The translations under genes and the position numbers were made by a program. A stretch of DNA of 64,000 nucleotides from NCBI GenBank assembly GCA_027924585.1, contig BSBM01000602.1:11779501-11843500 (forward strand), written 5' to 3'. The notes under the pieces are model-generated. The model was not told the DNA's origin. It ran no database searches and saw only the letters and a list, made by a program, of their open reading frames with translations. This document shows, in pieces, positions 47,939 to 61,433 of the stretch (positions are counted from its first letter, which is position 1; each line of letters begins with the position of its first letter). This DNA is from Larix kaempferi (Eukaryota; Streptophyta; Pinopsida; Pinales; Pinaceae).

Positions 47939-50900
47939 TTACATGGTACCCGTTCATTTGTAGGTAGCTCCTGGTTAGGTATTCCCTTGGTTAATGCATA
48001 CACGATTCATCTTTGTTTTAATTTCCTTTACCATGAATTACCAAATCAAAAGCAATTAATGAAAAAATAATTTGCCTATGGTTTTATGGTCAATATGTCG
48101 AGGTGGGTTGGGATGGATTCGACCTCGATCTTCCCAATTTAATCAATTACCCCACAGTTATTGTGTTAAGTATCATAGATTCGATTATGTGGGCCTCATT
48201 GGAAATAGTCAAAATTTTCTTTACTTTTTGGCATTAGGTCATTACAATGCATTTTATTTATATGTTTGAAATATCATCTCTAAGAGGGAAGCACTCCCAT
48301 GATGTGATTCAATAATCATATCATCTATTGGGAAGTCGAAGAGAGTAACAACATGTTGAGAGTATCACTATTGAGAATACGTATCAAAGATGCATTGTAT
48401 TTGAAGTTGAGTTTTTTTAGGACTACGATAATGTATCATGAGTGGGGAAGTCATTGGTGAGCAAGAATGTGTCACAAGTGGGTAGGACTTCGGGGTTGCG
48501 ACATGTCACTAAAGTGTGTGACCTTGAAGTCGTGATGTGTCATGTGGGAGAATGCTTTAGATTTGTGACACATTGTGGGTAGGAATGTCTTGGATGATGC
48601 AATGTGTCGTGGGTATCCATACTTTTCCTATTCATAACCAGTCACAGAGGAAAATTCCCTCGTGTATTTGACATTTCGTGAGAGAGCGATCTTTGGAGGA
48701 TTTGGTACACCGTGAGAAAGAGTGTCTTGGGCGATGTGATGTATTATATTTGAAAATGTTTTGGAACTACAATGATGTATCACAAGAGTAGATCCATATT
48801 GATGCTACAACATGTCCCAATTAAGCATGACTCGTAATTGTTATATGTCACATGGGAGAATATTTCATCTACGTGACAAATCGCATGTGATGAATTCTTT
48901 CAAGGCTATGATATGCCTCGCGGGAAAATGCATTGGATGATGTGACATGTCACACATGGGAAAATATTTTTATGTGTGATGTGTCACATGGGTAAAAATT
49001 TGGATGGTGTGACATGTGAGAGTATATCACAAGGGGAAAGTCTCTCAAGGATGCGACCCTGCATCACGTCATGGAGAGATAGTTATCTGTGCAATGCACA
49101 ACACATAATGGGAAGTTAGGTTCAGTTGCAACACGATTGAGTGATTATCCCATAATTCAAAACAAGCGAACACTGAACATAAAAAAAGTGGATTCAAAAC
49201 AATTCTCTCTCAAGTAGAGCAAAACAAAGCTAGTGAGCCATAGAGATTATGAGGGATGAATGACCAATAAGACAAATTTTGAGAGGATGAGTCATGCAAC
49301 CAAGGATGACGAGTAAAAATATTAGAGATAAAAATTAAGGACCTATGGATTTTCCTATGAGTAAATAAATTATGGGATGTTGTTACTTGCACAACAAATG
49401 GATACACACAATTTCTTGAAAACCCATATCAAATAACAAAAATGTCAAACAATTAACAACAATGACAATCAATTAATAATGAATCATTTGAAAGAATATT
49501 TTAATAATAATTTAAAAATATCGATATAAACTCTTACTAACATAGGAATGCAACGATAAGAAACAATTCAACAGTTCTTTATAATAATATATTGTCCAAG
49601 TGCTTAGTTAGTGTAACCACACAATTGCCTATGATAATATATCCATTTCACACCCACCATATTATGGGTTTTATAGAATGAAATATTTGTCAACAAACCC
49701 AAAAAAAACTATGTTTTTGGATTTCCTATGGTCTTCGTTATCCTAGGAACGACCAAAAAATATTTAGTCAAATATGATGTTTCGGGATTGCCTATGATAT
49801 TTTAATTGAAAAAATGCACTTCATTGTTCCATTTCCACGTGTTATTCAACATTGTTTACAATGGAAATGGTGCTCTTAGGTTTTGTGTTTTTTACCTTGA
49901 CTATATCTAAATGTAGGTTAGGTGTACCTTTTATTATTTTAAATTTTCTTGTATTATGGACAAATCTATATTTAGAAGATTGTCTTTGCTAGAATATTGT
50001 CTTTGTTATTCTTGTATTAACCATTTACCCCTTATTTTGTTCCTATGTAAATAGAACAAGGGCTTCTCAACCCACATTTTCTAACTCATTCTCACTATGA
50101 AAGCAACATAATCATACATGTAATGAATAAGGCATTGTTAGTAGTAGTATTTTGTTTGTTGTTCTTTCACACACATTTTTCATGATTGCATCGAGAGAAG
50201 CGAGGTGCTCTACAACCCAGTATGGGGGAGATGTTGTAACATTTGTTTCTAACAAAATAATTAAAAAATAATAATAAAAAATTAATGTCGGCTCATAAAA
50301 TAAAAAATTATGGAAAGTATTTTAAAAAAATCCATGTTGGCTCATAAAATAAAATATTATGAAAAGTAATTAAAAATTAGATGTTCGTTTATAAAATAAA
50401 AACTTAAAACTTAAGCCCGGATCTATCAATCAAGAGAGATCAATTTCTTGAGTTTAAATTTAAAAAAGAAATACACCTCAATAAATTGGATCCCTCTCGG
50501 TGCTTGATAGATACGGGTTTAAGATGGATCTATGTTGGTCTAAACCATAAGTGGAGTTATTAGGCATTGCTCCAAAATAATCTAATCATTCATGAAATCA
50601 ATTGTTTTGTCACATCATTAGTTATTCTCCACCTCATCATCTTAATATTGTAGATTTGTGTGAATAATACAAAAGGTAATGAATGAGTAAATGAATTTAA
50701 GGTAACAATTTGTGTGAATTATAAAGGTGAAATTAATACAATGTACATACCTGAAAGGGCCACTAATTGTACCCCATCCAAAATTTGTAGTTTAAATTTG
50801 GTAATATGAATCTAGGAGAGTCTAAGATATTTTCGTTTAGCCCATTCAAGCTTGAACTTATCAAGTCTCTCCTTCGAGGTAAAAATTTTCATTGGACCTC

Positions 50901-51600
50901 CACTATGATATTAGTCATGCATAAGCATCACTGATGTAATACTTGGTAGTTAGGTTAACACATTATTAAGACCCACTTAAATTATTTGTATAGTAAGAAA
51001 TGTGTTAGGCCCCTTTGAGTATAGGGGAGACCAAATTCAATAAGTCAAACATCATCCCTCACACACACACATATTGACTCCACACCCTACATACTCTTAT
51101 ATTCTTATATCTATCTTAAGTGTTGATTCCCAAAGTGGATCCTCTCGTCAAACAAAGGGGTCAATCATATATCTTTTGTTGGCATTATTGAATCTAAAGC
51201 TCAATTTTGTAATATATATATTTTTTATGGAAGAGCAGCACTAGGGCCTTTACATTTTCTTGATATCTATATAAAAGACTGTGTAGGAGTTATGTAGTGG
51301 AATAGAATACGAGATATGAAAAAGAGATTTGCATGCCTCTTATATAGCATTATTTTTATTATAAAAGAAGTTTCTTCAAGAACTTCCCAAATGTTTTAAA
51401 ACATCTACATAATGTATTTTTTGTTCACTTTAAATAATAATTACAAATTTTATCTATGAAAAAAATATCTACTTCAGTCTTAAACTTGGAAGCTCTATCC
51501 AATGAGACACCCCTTAGGGCTATTCCAAGCAAATATGTTACTTGAATAAATATAAATTTAATGGTTAATATTTAAATATGCATACATGCAATTAGTATTA
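47939..51600. other. AT-rich stretch without a recognisable gene (copy B)
   Basis: Counterpart of 13571-17233. It contains the GTGACA-rich repeat at about 48398-49068 and the PPT-like site at 50221-50241. Confidence 0.6.
48398..49068. repeat. Degenerate GTGACA/TGTCAC-rich repeat (copy B)
   Basis: Same block as 14030-14700, with recurring variants of gatgtgtcacatgggagaat. Confidence 0.5.
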
Positions 51601-51846
51601 CATGATATCTAGACACTGAAGTAATATGTATCAAAAACCCCTAAAATGTTTCATCTTCATAATTGTTTTGCCTTCACACATGTTTTCATTTTCATAATAT
51701 TGCCTTCTTAGTTATTTTCATATAATTTTTTTTTATATAATAATGTCCATAGAAGTTAGAACCATAAAAAAATATTGATCCAAAACTACAAGATGAAACA
51801 TTTTAGGGGTTTTTGATACATATTATTTCAGTGTCTAGATATCATG
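51601..51846. mobile_element. Snap-back MITE-like element with 57-bp inverted repeats (copy B)
   Basis: Arms at 51601-51657 and 51790-51846. As in copy A, the interior sequence is repeated directly after the right arm, to about 51967. Confidence 0.7.
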
Positions 51847-52476
51847 TTTTGCCTTCACACATGTTTTCATTTCATAATATTGCCTTCTTAGTTATTTTCA
51901 AATAATTTTTTTATATAATAATGTCCATAGAAGTTAGAACCATAAAAAATATTGATCCAAAACTACATTTAACAAAAGCTTTTTTATATAAAATTAAAAT
52001 TTCCAAATGAATTATGATTAACCTTTACCAAATTCATAATATTGTTTTCTTACATATTTTCAAATATTTTTTTTCGAAGAGTTACATTTAACAGGAGTTA
52101 TATATATATATATATATCCAGAGCTGCATTTAACAAGAATTTTTTTACATAAAATTAAAATTTCCCATGAGATCAGGGATAACCCTTACCAAATTCATAA
52201 TTTAAATTAATACATGGATGATGTGGTCGTTGGATGTGCAAATATGTAAAGTAAATTCAAAATGCAAGCTGTCAGCAAACGGTTGATCATAACAGATTAC
52301 AATGATGCCATCAAACGGTTCAATTTGAAATGCACGTTGTCCGTAATCATTAAGAATCATAAGCGTTTGATCATATAATAACAAACAATGCCATCCAACC
52401 ATTCAATTCGAATCTCGAGTTGAATCAACGGTTGAACTTGAATTTCTTAAATAACGTTTCAATTTGAATTTCTTAA

Positions 52477-52640
52477 CGAATACTCCTCCCTTGCCGTTAG
52501 GTGAAAAAGCATTGGATAAAAAGCATCTTTTCAAGGGTCTCTTTCTCGTAATGTAATTGGTTCAACTTGAATTCTTAAAATAACATCTTGCCGTTGGATA
52601 AAAAGCATCTTTTCTAGGGTCTCTTTCTGGTAATGTAATT
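52477..52640 (+). repeat. 82-bp tandem duplication upstream of the aquaporin remnant (copy B only)
   Basis: Both units contain ggataaaaagcatctttt and gtaatgtaatt (52514-52558 and 52596-52640). Copy A has one unit. Confidence 0.85.
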
Positions 52641-52687
52641 TAGAGTTGAGCGTTAAAGATTGGACGTGGAAGAACACAGTGACAGCC

Positions 52688-53975
52688 ATGGCGGGAGACT
52701 CTCGGAGGTCCATATCAGGGCTCTCCTTCAGCTGTAGTACCCAAAACAGCGTCCAACGTTATATTTGTAATGGATTGTTCGGAAGTTTATACAGCCTGCG
52801 AGGTAGCTTGGGAATTTCTATCTTTCTGAGTTACGTAGGATTTATTACATCCCCAAGAACCTCTGGTAATGATCTCTCAGCTTCTCTGATTGTAAATTCT
52901 CGCCATGATTCCTGATTTTTATGTTGGGATCAGTTTATTCTGAGTCTGATTATTGTTCAGCGTCGCATTATTTCATTTCCATCTATTGCTTTATGCTTTG
53001 ATTGACCTAATAGACTATAATACTTTTATTTAGATTCCCTTCCTATCATGATCTCAACGAAATTGATTTCTGGTGGAGAAATGGACGCCGAGAGCGATTC
53101 AAATCAGCTACTGAGCATTTCTAGCCAAGAAATTGAAGACCAAGAGGATGGAAATGTTAAGGAAGGTTCTCTAAATTCTATATTAGCACTGCCCCAGTGG
53201 CTGCATGGATTTTGTTTCTCCTACTCTCGTTCAAAAGGTATGCCTTCTGCTATTCCGTCTCAGTCTAGACTATCATATATCAGAGATTATTAAGCTTTGA
53301 ATATGAAAAAGAGAATCTCCATGGCAGAATTTCAATAGTTGTTTTTTTTAACTCTGGAAGCTTTGGATTCAGAATAAAAAAACGCCAAGGTTAAATTTCA
53401 ATGCCTGTCTTTTACCCTCTATATTTACTCTTTTGATACATTGAACATTCAGTAAAATAAGGGCATGCATTTTCACCAGAACAATGTTTTTATCAACAAA
53501 TTATTTGTTAAACGGTGCTTACTGGTTTGGATTCAGGACCTTCATACTAACAGTTCAGTTCAAATCCAATTTTCTGTAGAATCCAATTATTTTGTGTTTA
53601 ATATTAAAAAAAAAAACCTCCCTCATCAACATGTGAACAAACGACCTTAATAAAATACTTCATCGGCTTATCTGTTAACTATGCAGTGTGATAACAGCAG
53701 ACCTTAATAAAATACTTCATCGGCTTATCTGTTAACTATGCAGTCTGATAACAGCAGAGACCATTTCGACCTTTATTCTGGTTTTTGTAACATGCGGTTC
53801 CTCAGTAATGGATCACAGCAGTCGGCCTTTAATTTCAGAACTTGGGGGTTCTGTGGCTTTTGGTCTGATAGTGACAGTCATGATATATTCTGTTGGCCAC
53901 ATTTCTGGAGCTCATTTGAATCCTGCAGTTACCATTGCATTTGCAACAGTCACTATAAGATTAACTTGTTTAGTA
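52688..53975 (+). pseudogene. NIP-like: NIP-type aquaporin, 5' part only, frameshifted (copy B)
   Basis: Same exon-like parts as in copy A (from 52688, 53034 and 53744) with the same disabling changes, so the gene was already dead before duplication. GCMDFVSPTLVQK, TM1, TM2 and the first NPA (53919-53927) are visible. Here the residue before NPA is Leu (HLNPAV) where copy A has Met. No second NPA half is present in the window. Confidence 0.85.
53643..53756 (+). repeat. 57-bp tandem duplication spanning a splice acceptor (copy B)
   Basis: Units 53643-53699 and 53700-53756. The first differs at the junction (gcagtgtgata versus gcagtctgata). Confidence 0.85.
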
Positions 53976-54756
53976 GAATGACAATTTTCTAGGTCTGGGA
54001 TAAGGAGCTTTCAGTTTTTTGTTTTTAATTACTCAGATCGCTTATTTTTTCCAGACCCACTGAAATCTTGAATCTAAGGTTCTTGAGGTTCAATACTTCC
54101 TTTCATATTTGGTATACTGAAATGCTGTACATCACAGTAATAATGAATTGCCTTGAAATGCTGCACATCACAGTAATAATGATTGCCTTGAAATTATATT
54201 AATCTTTCTTTTATGACAAAAGATAATGGAAACCGAATTACGCTAATATGTTGCAGATTCGCCGAAATGTTGTATCCCTCGCAATTCCAATGGAAATGTT
54301 GCTCTGCGTGGACAATTAGAATTTCGATCGAAAAGAAGCAGAGGCTAAGTACAAAAACTGTGTATCGAGGTTAGTGATTTGTTATCTACATGTTCTGATT
54401 TGTGATTTGTTATCTACATGTTTTGATTTGTGATTTGTAATTAATATTTGTAATAACTTCTACATTTTCTGATTGAATAGTAATTTATAATAATTTCATT
54501 GATTTCCACTAAAACCCTTTTCAATGATCATCCTAATCTTGTCTAATGTTCGATTTCCTTCATTACTAGATGGTAATCTCCTAAGTAAATCCTAAATTTT
54601 GAATGAATCAATCAGGAAAATAGTTATAGTTTTTTACTGTAAGAAGTTTATATAGAACAATAATGTTCATGTTGTAATTCTTGCACAACCTCTAATCAAT
54701 GTTTCATACCCACGGAAATCTCATTCTAAGGTTCTCGATGTTCAATATTCCCTTTC

Positions 54757-54951
54757 ATATTTTGTATACATCACAGTAATAATGAATCTCCTTGAAATTA
54801 TATTAATCTTTCTTTTATGACATATTTTGTATACATCACAGTAATAATGAATCTCCTTGAAATTATATTAATCTTTCTTTTATGACATATTTTGTATACA
54901 TCACAGTAATAATGAATCTCCTTGAAATTATATTAATCTTTGTTTTATGAC
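54757..54951 (+). repeat. Three 65-bp tandem units (copy B)
   Basis: Units start at 54757, 54822 and 54887, with the same atattttgtatacatcacag start and count as in copy A. Confidence 0.9.
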
Positions 54952-55398
54952 TTTGCAGATTCCCTGAAATGGTGTATCCCTCGCAATTCGAATGGAAATG
55001 TGTCAGGATGAATTTGAATCACAGTGGGTACTATTATGGGTGGCAAGAAGAATTTTAGGTGGCAAGAAGCAGAGGCTAAGTACAAAAATGGTGTATCCAG
55101 GTTAGTGATTTGCTATCTTCATGTTCTGATTTGGATTAATATATATAATAACTTCTACATGTGTTCTGATTGGATAATAATTCATAATAATTTCCTTATA
55201 CCAAGGTTCGATTTCCTTCTTTACCAGATGATAATCTCCTGGGTAAATCCTTTTTCTATTCTTTTGGTTCAATCATATATGCGAAGTGCAGGGTTTATTT
55301 TGTTTATAGAGTAAAAATAAAACATAATCTCTATGAGTTTTAATGAACTCTTGGTTTTAATCTTGGATAAATTTGTAAAGTATTGTTGATTTTTGCAG

Positions 55399-55595
55399 GT
55401 AGTGTTCAAAAGTGTTATAGAGTTAAAACGTATTGTAGTGTAATAAGAGGTTGCATGTTCTTCTTAATAGTTGGGCTTCTGTTAGTTTTAATTAGTATTG
55501 GGTACTATATTTTGGGTTTTTTTTGGTCAAAAATGCTTAAAAGTGCGAGGAAAAAAATGAGTAAAGTTGAAACTGGGGTGATCGGGAAAAAATGA
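55399..55595 (+). CDS. Open exon-like segment with one predicted membrane helix (copy B)
   Basis: It follows ttttgcag and stays open to TGA at 55595. The hydrophobic run MFFLIVGLLLVLISIGYYIL is followed by the basic KMLKSARKKM, a typical single helix with positive flank. Copy A's counterpart is frameshifted. No family is recognised and the parent gene is unknown. It may be a remnant exon rather than an expressed gene. Confidence 0.3.
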
Positions 55596-57302
55596 TTAGA
55601 TTTTTCTACAAGAGAAAGGATGTGGAAAATGAAACCAAGAGAAACATACTTTCCTCCATTTCAGGTATTTATTTAATTGATTAATATCATTTATGATCAA
55701 AAGGTAGTGGGTTCTATTTCCTTAGAATGGCGTCGCTGGGCAGAGCTGTCATGAGAGCTCATTAAACCATTGTATTGATTCTGTTATCTTATTATCATGA
55801 CCTGTGGTCGTTAAGGCCTAAACATTAACCGTTAGATTCCCAGAAAAAGGAAAAAGGCGTTCTGAATAAATATCAGTGCCATTCATCTCAGCATTATTAA
55901 ATTGTATTTGTCTATACAATATAATTGGCATGGGTTTACCATGCCAGAGGAGAGGATTACTGCCTTACTGTAATTTTGCAGCTATATTTAACGACATTCA
56001 AGCAGACAAGCTTTCTGCTTCCATTTAAATAATTTAATATATTTGCCCCAAGGACGTCATCCTCGTCCTCGTCTTAAAATCTTAGAAATTATTTTCATCT
56101 TAATACAAGCTACTATGACTATATTTTTTCTCGTTGTCGTTGTTATTATCATATCAGTCAAAAAAAAACCTATTAAAAAAGTAAATAAAAACATATAATT
56201 CATTTTGATATTATGTATCCACCCACTAAGGAAATGTTTATGGTATGGTAGTATGCATATACACACAACAATATATCTCCTTTGCCTTAAAAGGTAATAA
56301 TTAATAATAAAAAAATACACAACCACTCCACACAGTCTTTTTTGGAGCTTTTCCAGCTAGCACCCGATTTAGGCATTCTTCTGAAGCCATCCTACCTCCC
56401 GATTTAGGCACCCCAACTGGATCTGATCAGATAGGCTGCCATGGCAATGTTATAGTGGGAGGTGTAAAAAGACACATGACAGCCCTGCCAGCCCAATGCA
56501 CGAGCCCACGAGCCCACGTCGATTTTGAAAGTTTGAATTTGTTTTTTCGTGTTCCGTTTTTAAACTATTTTGTTTCAAAGAAATAGTGTTTTACTTTTCT
56601 TTATGTGCTTTTACTGCAAATTATTGACTTTTTTGTTTTGGATGTAGTTTTCATTTTTTATGTGCTTTTACTGCGAACTATGGACTTTTTTTCTTTATGA
56701 TTTAAGTTTGTGTTAACTGGTCTAACAGTTAATTAAATAATAATTATATGGATAAACTGCATATTGAAAATTTAAAAGAAATATTTATTATTGGTCAATC
56801 AATCTTTATGGTTTGAATCTTGGCTGTAATTTTCATTGTGATTTGATGGCAACTTAATACAACTTTGTTTGTCTTCAGATGCATTGTTTCGGGCATTCTA
56901 CTGGATATACCGAAATCCTACTATTATTTTCCGAGGTAAAGTTTTTTAATTGTCTTAAAAATATTAATTATTTAAATTTATTGCAAAATTTCAATTTATT
57001 TAGATATTTCAATAACAATTTGTTATAATATTTTGAGAAATTTATTTAGATATTTCAATGACAATTTGTTATAATATTTTATTTTCTCATTATACTTAAA
57101 CTTTGTTACCATTTATTATAATACTTTATTTACACATTTAGAATAAAATTTGTTATAGAATCCCTATAAAAAAACTTCAAACTAGTGAAAAAAAATTCAA
57201 ATATATAACCTCTGCCCATTCAAATATTGTACTCCCACCAGTGTCATATCATATTGTTTTTAGAGTAATAAAAGGTATAGTCCCACCGCTGCTTAAATGC
57301 AT
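55596..57302. other. Mostly AT-rich DNA with one small exon-like island (copy B)
   Basis: Counterpart of 21217-22896. The 57-bp block between gtcttcag and GTAAAG lies at about 56879-56935. The 30-bp GC-rich unit is single here. No gene is recognised. Confidence 0.35.
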
Positions 57303-57724
57303 GAATAATTATCGCAAGCACATGTGAGCTGGACATTTAAACATTTAAGAAGTTGGTTAGAAAACACACAATAAAATTTAGAACGGATAGAAGGGAACAC
57401 AAAATGTAGAGTTTAGGTTAAATAAATGTATGTGAGAATTGTAGTTTAGTTTTGGGCATAGTTTAAAATATTGTATGGAATAATTATCGCAAGCACACGT
57501 GAGTGGACATTTAAACATTTAAGAAGTTGGTTAGAAAACACATAATAAAATTTAGAAGGAGAGAAGGGAACACAAAATGTAAAGCTTATGTTAAATATAT
57601 GTATGTGAGAATTGTAGTTTAGTTTTGAGCATAGTTTAGAATATTGTAGATGAAGCTTATGTTAAATAAATATATGTGAGAATTGTAGTTTAGTTTTGGG
57701 CATAGTTTAGAATATTGTAGAGGA
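57303..57724 (+). repeat. 175-bp tandem repeat, two units plus a partial third (copy B)
   Basis: Units start at 57303 and 57478, with a shortened third to about 57724. Confidence 0.85.
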
Positions 57725-58013
57725 GCTTAAAGTTAGGATAGAGTAGCCTTTTGTTATTTTTATTATTTTATTTTCATTATCTTTTGTTTTATTTTTTTTA
57801 GTGTTTTTTAATTAATTTTTTGTTTTTATTTTTAATAAAATTTTAATTAGTTAGATTTAGAATTTATATTTAATATTTGTTTAATTTGGTTAGTGTTAAG
57901 TTAACTTTTCATTTTACTATTTTGTTAGTTTTAAATTATTGTTTTTTTTTTTTTTTATGAAGGTAAAAAGGGTTGGGCATGGGGTTTTGATTATTACCTT
58001 ATGATTAGGCACA

Positions 58014-59264
58014 GTTTTCTCTTCATAATCTAAAAGAATGGTTAAAAAATTGAAGATAAGGAAGCATATAAGTGTGGAAGGGTACTTTGGTAAGATGAGA
58101 GAAAGAGAAGATTAGGAAGTAGAAAATTAGGGAAGAGTTATATGTTTCATGGAAATATTTAATTTTATAAAAGTATTTAGTTTTTTTTCTATGCTTGTTT
58201 TTAATAATTATATTTCTTAACTCAAAAAATATTTTTTTTGCTTTTGTTTTAACTTTGCTCAATTTTCATATTTTTAGTGAGCATTGTGAAATTTTCATAA
58301 TTTTTTTATAATTTAAAATATAAATTTTGTGTAACTTATTTTAAGTTTGCTCATTTTCATACTTTTATTAAGCATTGTGAAATTTTCATAATTTTCTTCT
58401 AGTATTTTAAAAATTAACACTTAATTTTTCATATTGTTTTCTTGTATAGAATTTAAAGAGATGTACTTTTTGTCAATGTTATTCTTAATAATTTAGTTTC
58501 TTTTTTCCATATTAAAATAGTTAGGATTAATAATTAAGAGTTTGTTGAAATAGTTCAGAGTTCAAGTTAATAATTATGAGTATGTTGAAATATGTTAGGA
58601 TTAGTTTTCTCTTCATAATCTAAAAGATTGGTTAAAAGATTGAAGATAAGGAAGCATATAAGTGTGGAAGGGTACTTTGGTAAGATGAGAGAAAGAGAAG
58701 AGCGGATAGGAAGTAGAAAACTAGGGAAGAGTTATATGTTTCATGGAAATATTTAATTTTATAAAAGTATTTAGTTTTTTTTCTATGCTTGTTTTTAATA
58801 ATTATATTTCTTAACTCAAAAAATATTTGTTTGTTTTTATTTTAACTTTACTCATTTTTCATATTTTTAGTGAACATTGTGAAATTTTCATAATTTTTTT
58901 CTAATTTAAAAACTAAATTTTGTGTAACTTATTTTAATTTTCCTCATTTTCATACTTTTACTAAGCATTGTGAAATTTTTATAATTTTCTTCTAGTATTT
59001 TAAAAATTAACACTTAATTTTCCATATTGTTTTCTTGTATAGAATTTTAAGAGATGACGTGAAATGTATATTTTCTTGTAATTAGTACTATGATGTTGTA
59101 CATAGAGACTTGATACATACTTTTTGTCAATGTTATTCTTAATAATTTAGTTTCTTTTTTCCATATTAAAATAGTTAGGATTAATAATTAAGAGTTTGTT
59201 GAAATAGTTGAGAGTTCAAGTTAATAATTATGAGTATGTTGAAATAGGTTAGAGTTCTAGTTAA
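58014..59264 (+). repeat. 590-bp direct tandem duplication (copy B)
   Basis: Units start gttttctcttcataatctaa at 58014 and 58604; the second again carries the extra segment of about 60 bases. Confidence 0.9.
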
Positions 59265-59449
59265 TCGTTCTTAGTTTAAAGCTTTGTTAGATTATAAATT
59301 GCTATCTTGTTTGCTTTTGGTAAATTGTTTTTCAATTTTTTTTTCATGGTTATATATAAAAATTTAATTGAAATATTTAAATGAGAATAACATTGTAGAA
59401 AATATTTTTTATGAATATTAAATTGTATATATATTTTATATTGTTTGCA

Positions 59450-59739
59450 TTAGTATGTTGACCATAGGGGTTTTATTGAAAGTCTTGTATAGAGTGTTTT
59501 CAAAGGACCATTTTGGGAAATTGCCTGGAAACAATTTCCTAACTCGGTATCTTGACACATGTGCCTTTGTGTAGCTGGAAACTGGGACGCCGTTGCGCTA
59601 GTAATAGGTGGAGGGAGGTAACTCCCAGAGAATCCCTCCCAGTACGCCCCAAGTTGGGTGGTCGACCATGTATACACAAGGTTTTTAAAGTGGTCTAACG
59701 AGGGACCCCCCTTTGTTGACACTCTATTCAAGCAACCTA
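59450..59739. other. GC-richer conserved island with hairpins (copy B)
   Basis: Counterpart of 25041-25330. The gggag-gtaa-ctccc hairpin (59613-59626) and the tggtcgacca palindrome are unchanged, and only a few substitutions separate the copies. Confidence 0.35.
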
Positions 59740-59816
59740 GGAGTTAGGATTTCTTTCCTTGGTAATTATAAATTTAACCTCCTGTAAACCTTAGTTACAT
59801 TAGCCACTCTCATCCA

Positions 59817-60164
59817 TTCTCTCTCTCTCTCTCTCCCTCTCTCTCTTAACCCCTAACCCACAATATCTTTATCTCTCTCTAAACAACTAACCCCACCCTT
59901 AACCCCCAATCTCTCTCTCTCTAAAACCCTAACACCTCTTTCTCTCTCTCTAAATCCTAAGCCCCAATATCTCTCTCTCCCTAAACCCATAACCACTAAT
60001 ATATCTCTCTCTAAACTCCTAACATCCAATCACTCCGCTCTCTCTCTAAAATCCTCACCTCCAAATCTCTCTCTCTCTTCCACTAAACCTATAACCCCCA
60101 ATCTCCCTCTCTTTAAACCTCTAACCCACAATATCTCTCTCTTTGTCCATAAATCGCTAACCTC

Positions 60165-60198
<34 letters not shown>

Positions 60199-60298
60199 CC
60201 TTAAACACCAATATCTCTCTCTAAACAACTAACCCCCAATCTTTCTCTAAACCTCGAATCCCTATTCTCTCACTCACTCTCTAAACCTTTAACCCTCA

Positions 60299-60336
<38 letters not shown>

Positions 60337-60353
60337 AAACACCTAAACTCCAA

Positions 60354-60384
<31 letters not shown>

Positions 60385-60474
60385 CTACCTATCAATTATT
60401 TATCTATCTAAATGTATAAACCCTAAACTCTCTCTCTCTCTCTCTCTCTCTAAACCCCTGAACCCAATATTTTT

Positions 60475-60528
<54 letters not shown>

Positions 60529-61390
60529 CTAACGACCACTATCCCTATTTCCATATCTCTCTCTTCAAACCCCTAAACCACAATCTCTATATCTCTCTCT
60601 AAACCCCTAATCCTCTCTCTCTCTCTCTAAACCCTCAATCTACTATCTCTCACTCTAACCCCTAATCCTTAATCTCTCTCTCTCTCTCTAAACCCCTAAC
60701 CTCCAATCTCTCTCTCTCTCTCTCAACTCCTAACCACCAGTCTCAATCATTATATAACTCTCTCTCTAAACACATTACCCCTATATCTCTATCTCTCTCT
60801 AAACCCCTAACCCCCAATCTCTAACTCTCTCTCTTAACCACTAATCCTCAATCTCTCTCTAAACCCCTAACCTCCAATCTCTCTCTCTCTCTCTCTCTCT
60901 CTCTAAAACCCTAAAAATCCAAATCCCTCTCTCTCTCTCTCTCAATCCTTAACCCCAAGTTTCTCTCTCTCCCTTTCTCTCTAAACCCCAACCACAAATT
61001 TGTCTCCCTCTGAAATTCTAATCCCCAATATCTCCATCTTTCTCTCTCTAAAGCATTAGCCCTCAATCTCTCTCTCTCTATAAACCCCTAATCCCCAATT
61101 CTCTCTCTCTAAACCCCTAACCACCAATTTCTCTATTTTTATCTCTTTGTCTCTTTCTCAAAACTCATAACCACCAATCCCTCTATCTCTCTCTAAACCA
61201 TTAACCCCCGATATCTCTCTCTTTGAAAGCCTAATCCTCAATCTCTGTCTTCCTATATCCCTCTCTCTAAACCTCGAAACCCCAATCTCCCTCTCTCTCA
61301 CTAAACCCTAACCATCATTCTCTCTCTCTCTCTCTAAACAAATAACCCCACCCCCAACCTCCAATATTTCTCTTTATAAAACCCTAACAC

Positions 61391-61433
<43 letters not shown>

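Noticed and set aside
59450-59731. Real 93-residue protein gene
   Set aside because: The frame is open in both copies, but the copies are too similar for that to be informative, and no domain or start context supports it.
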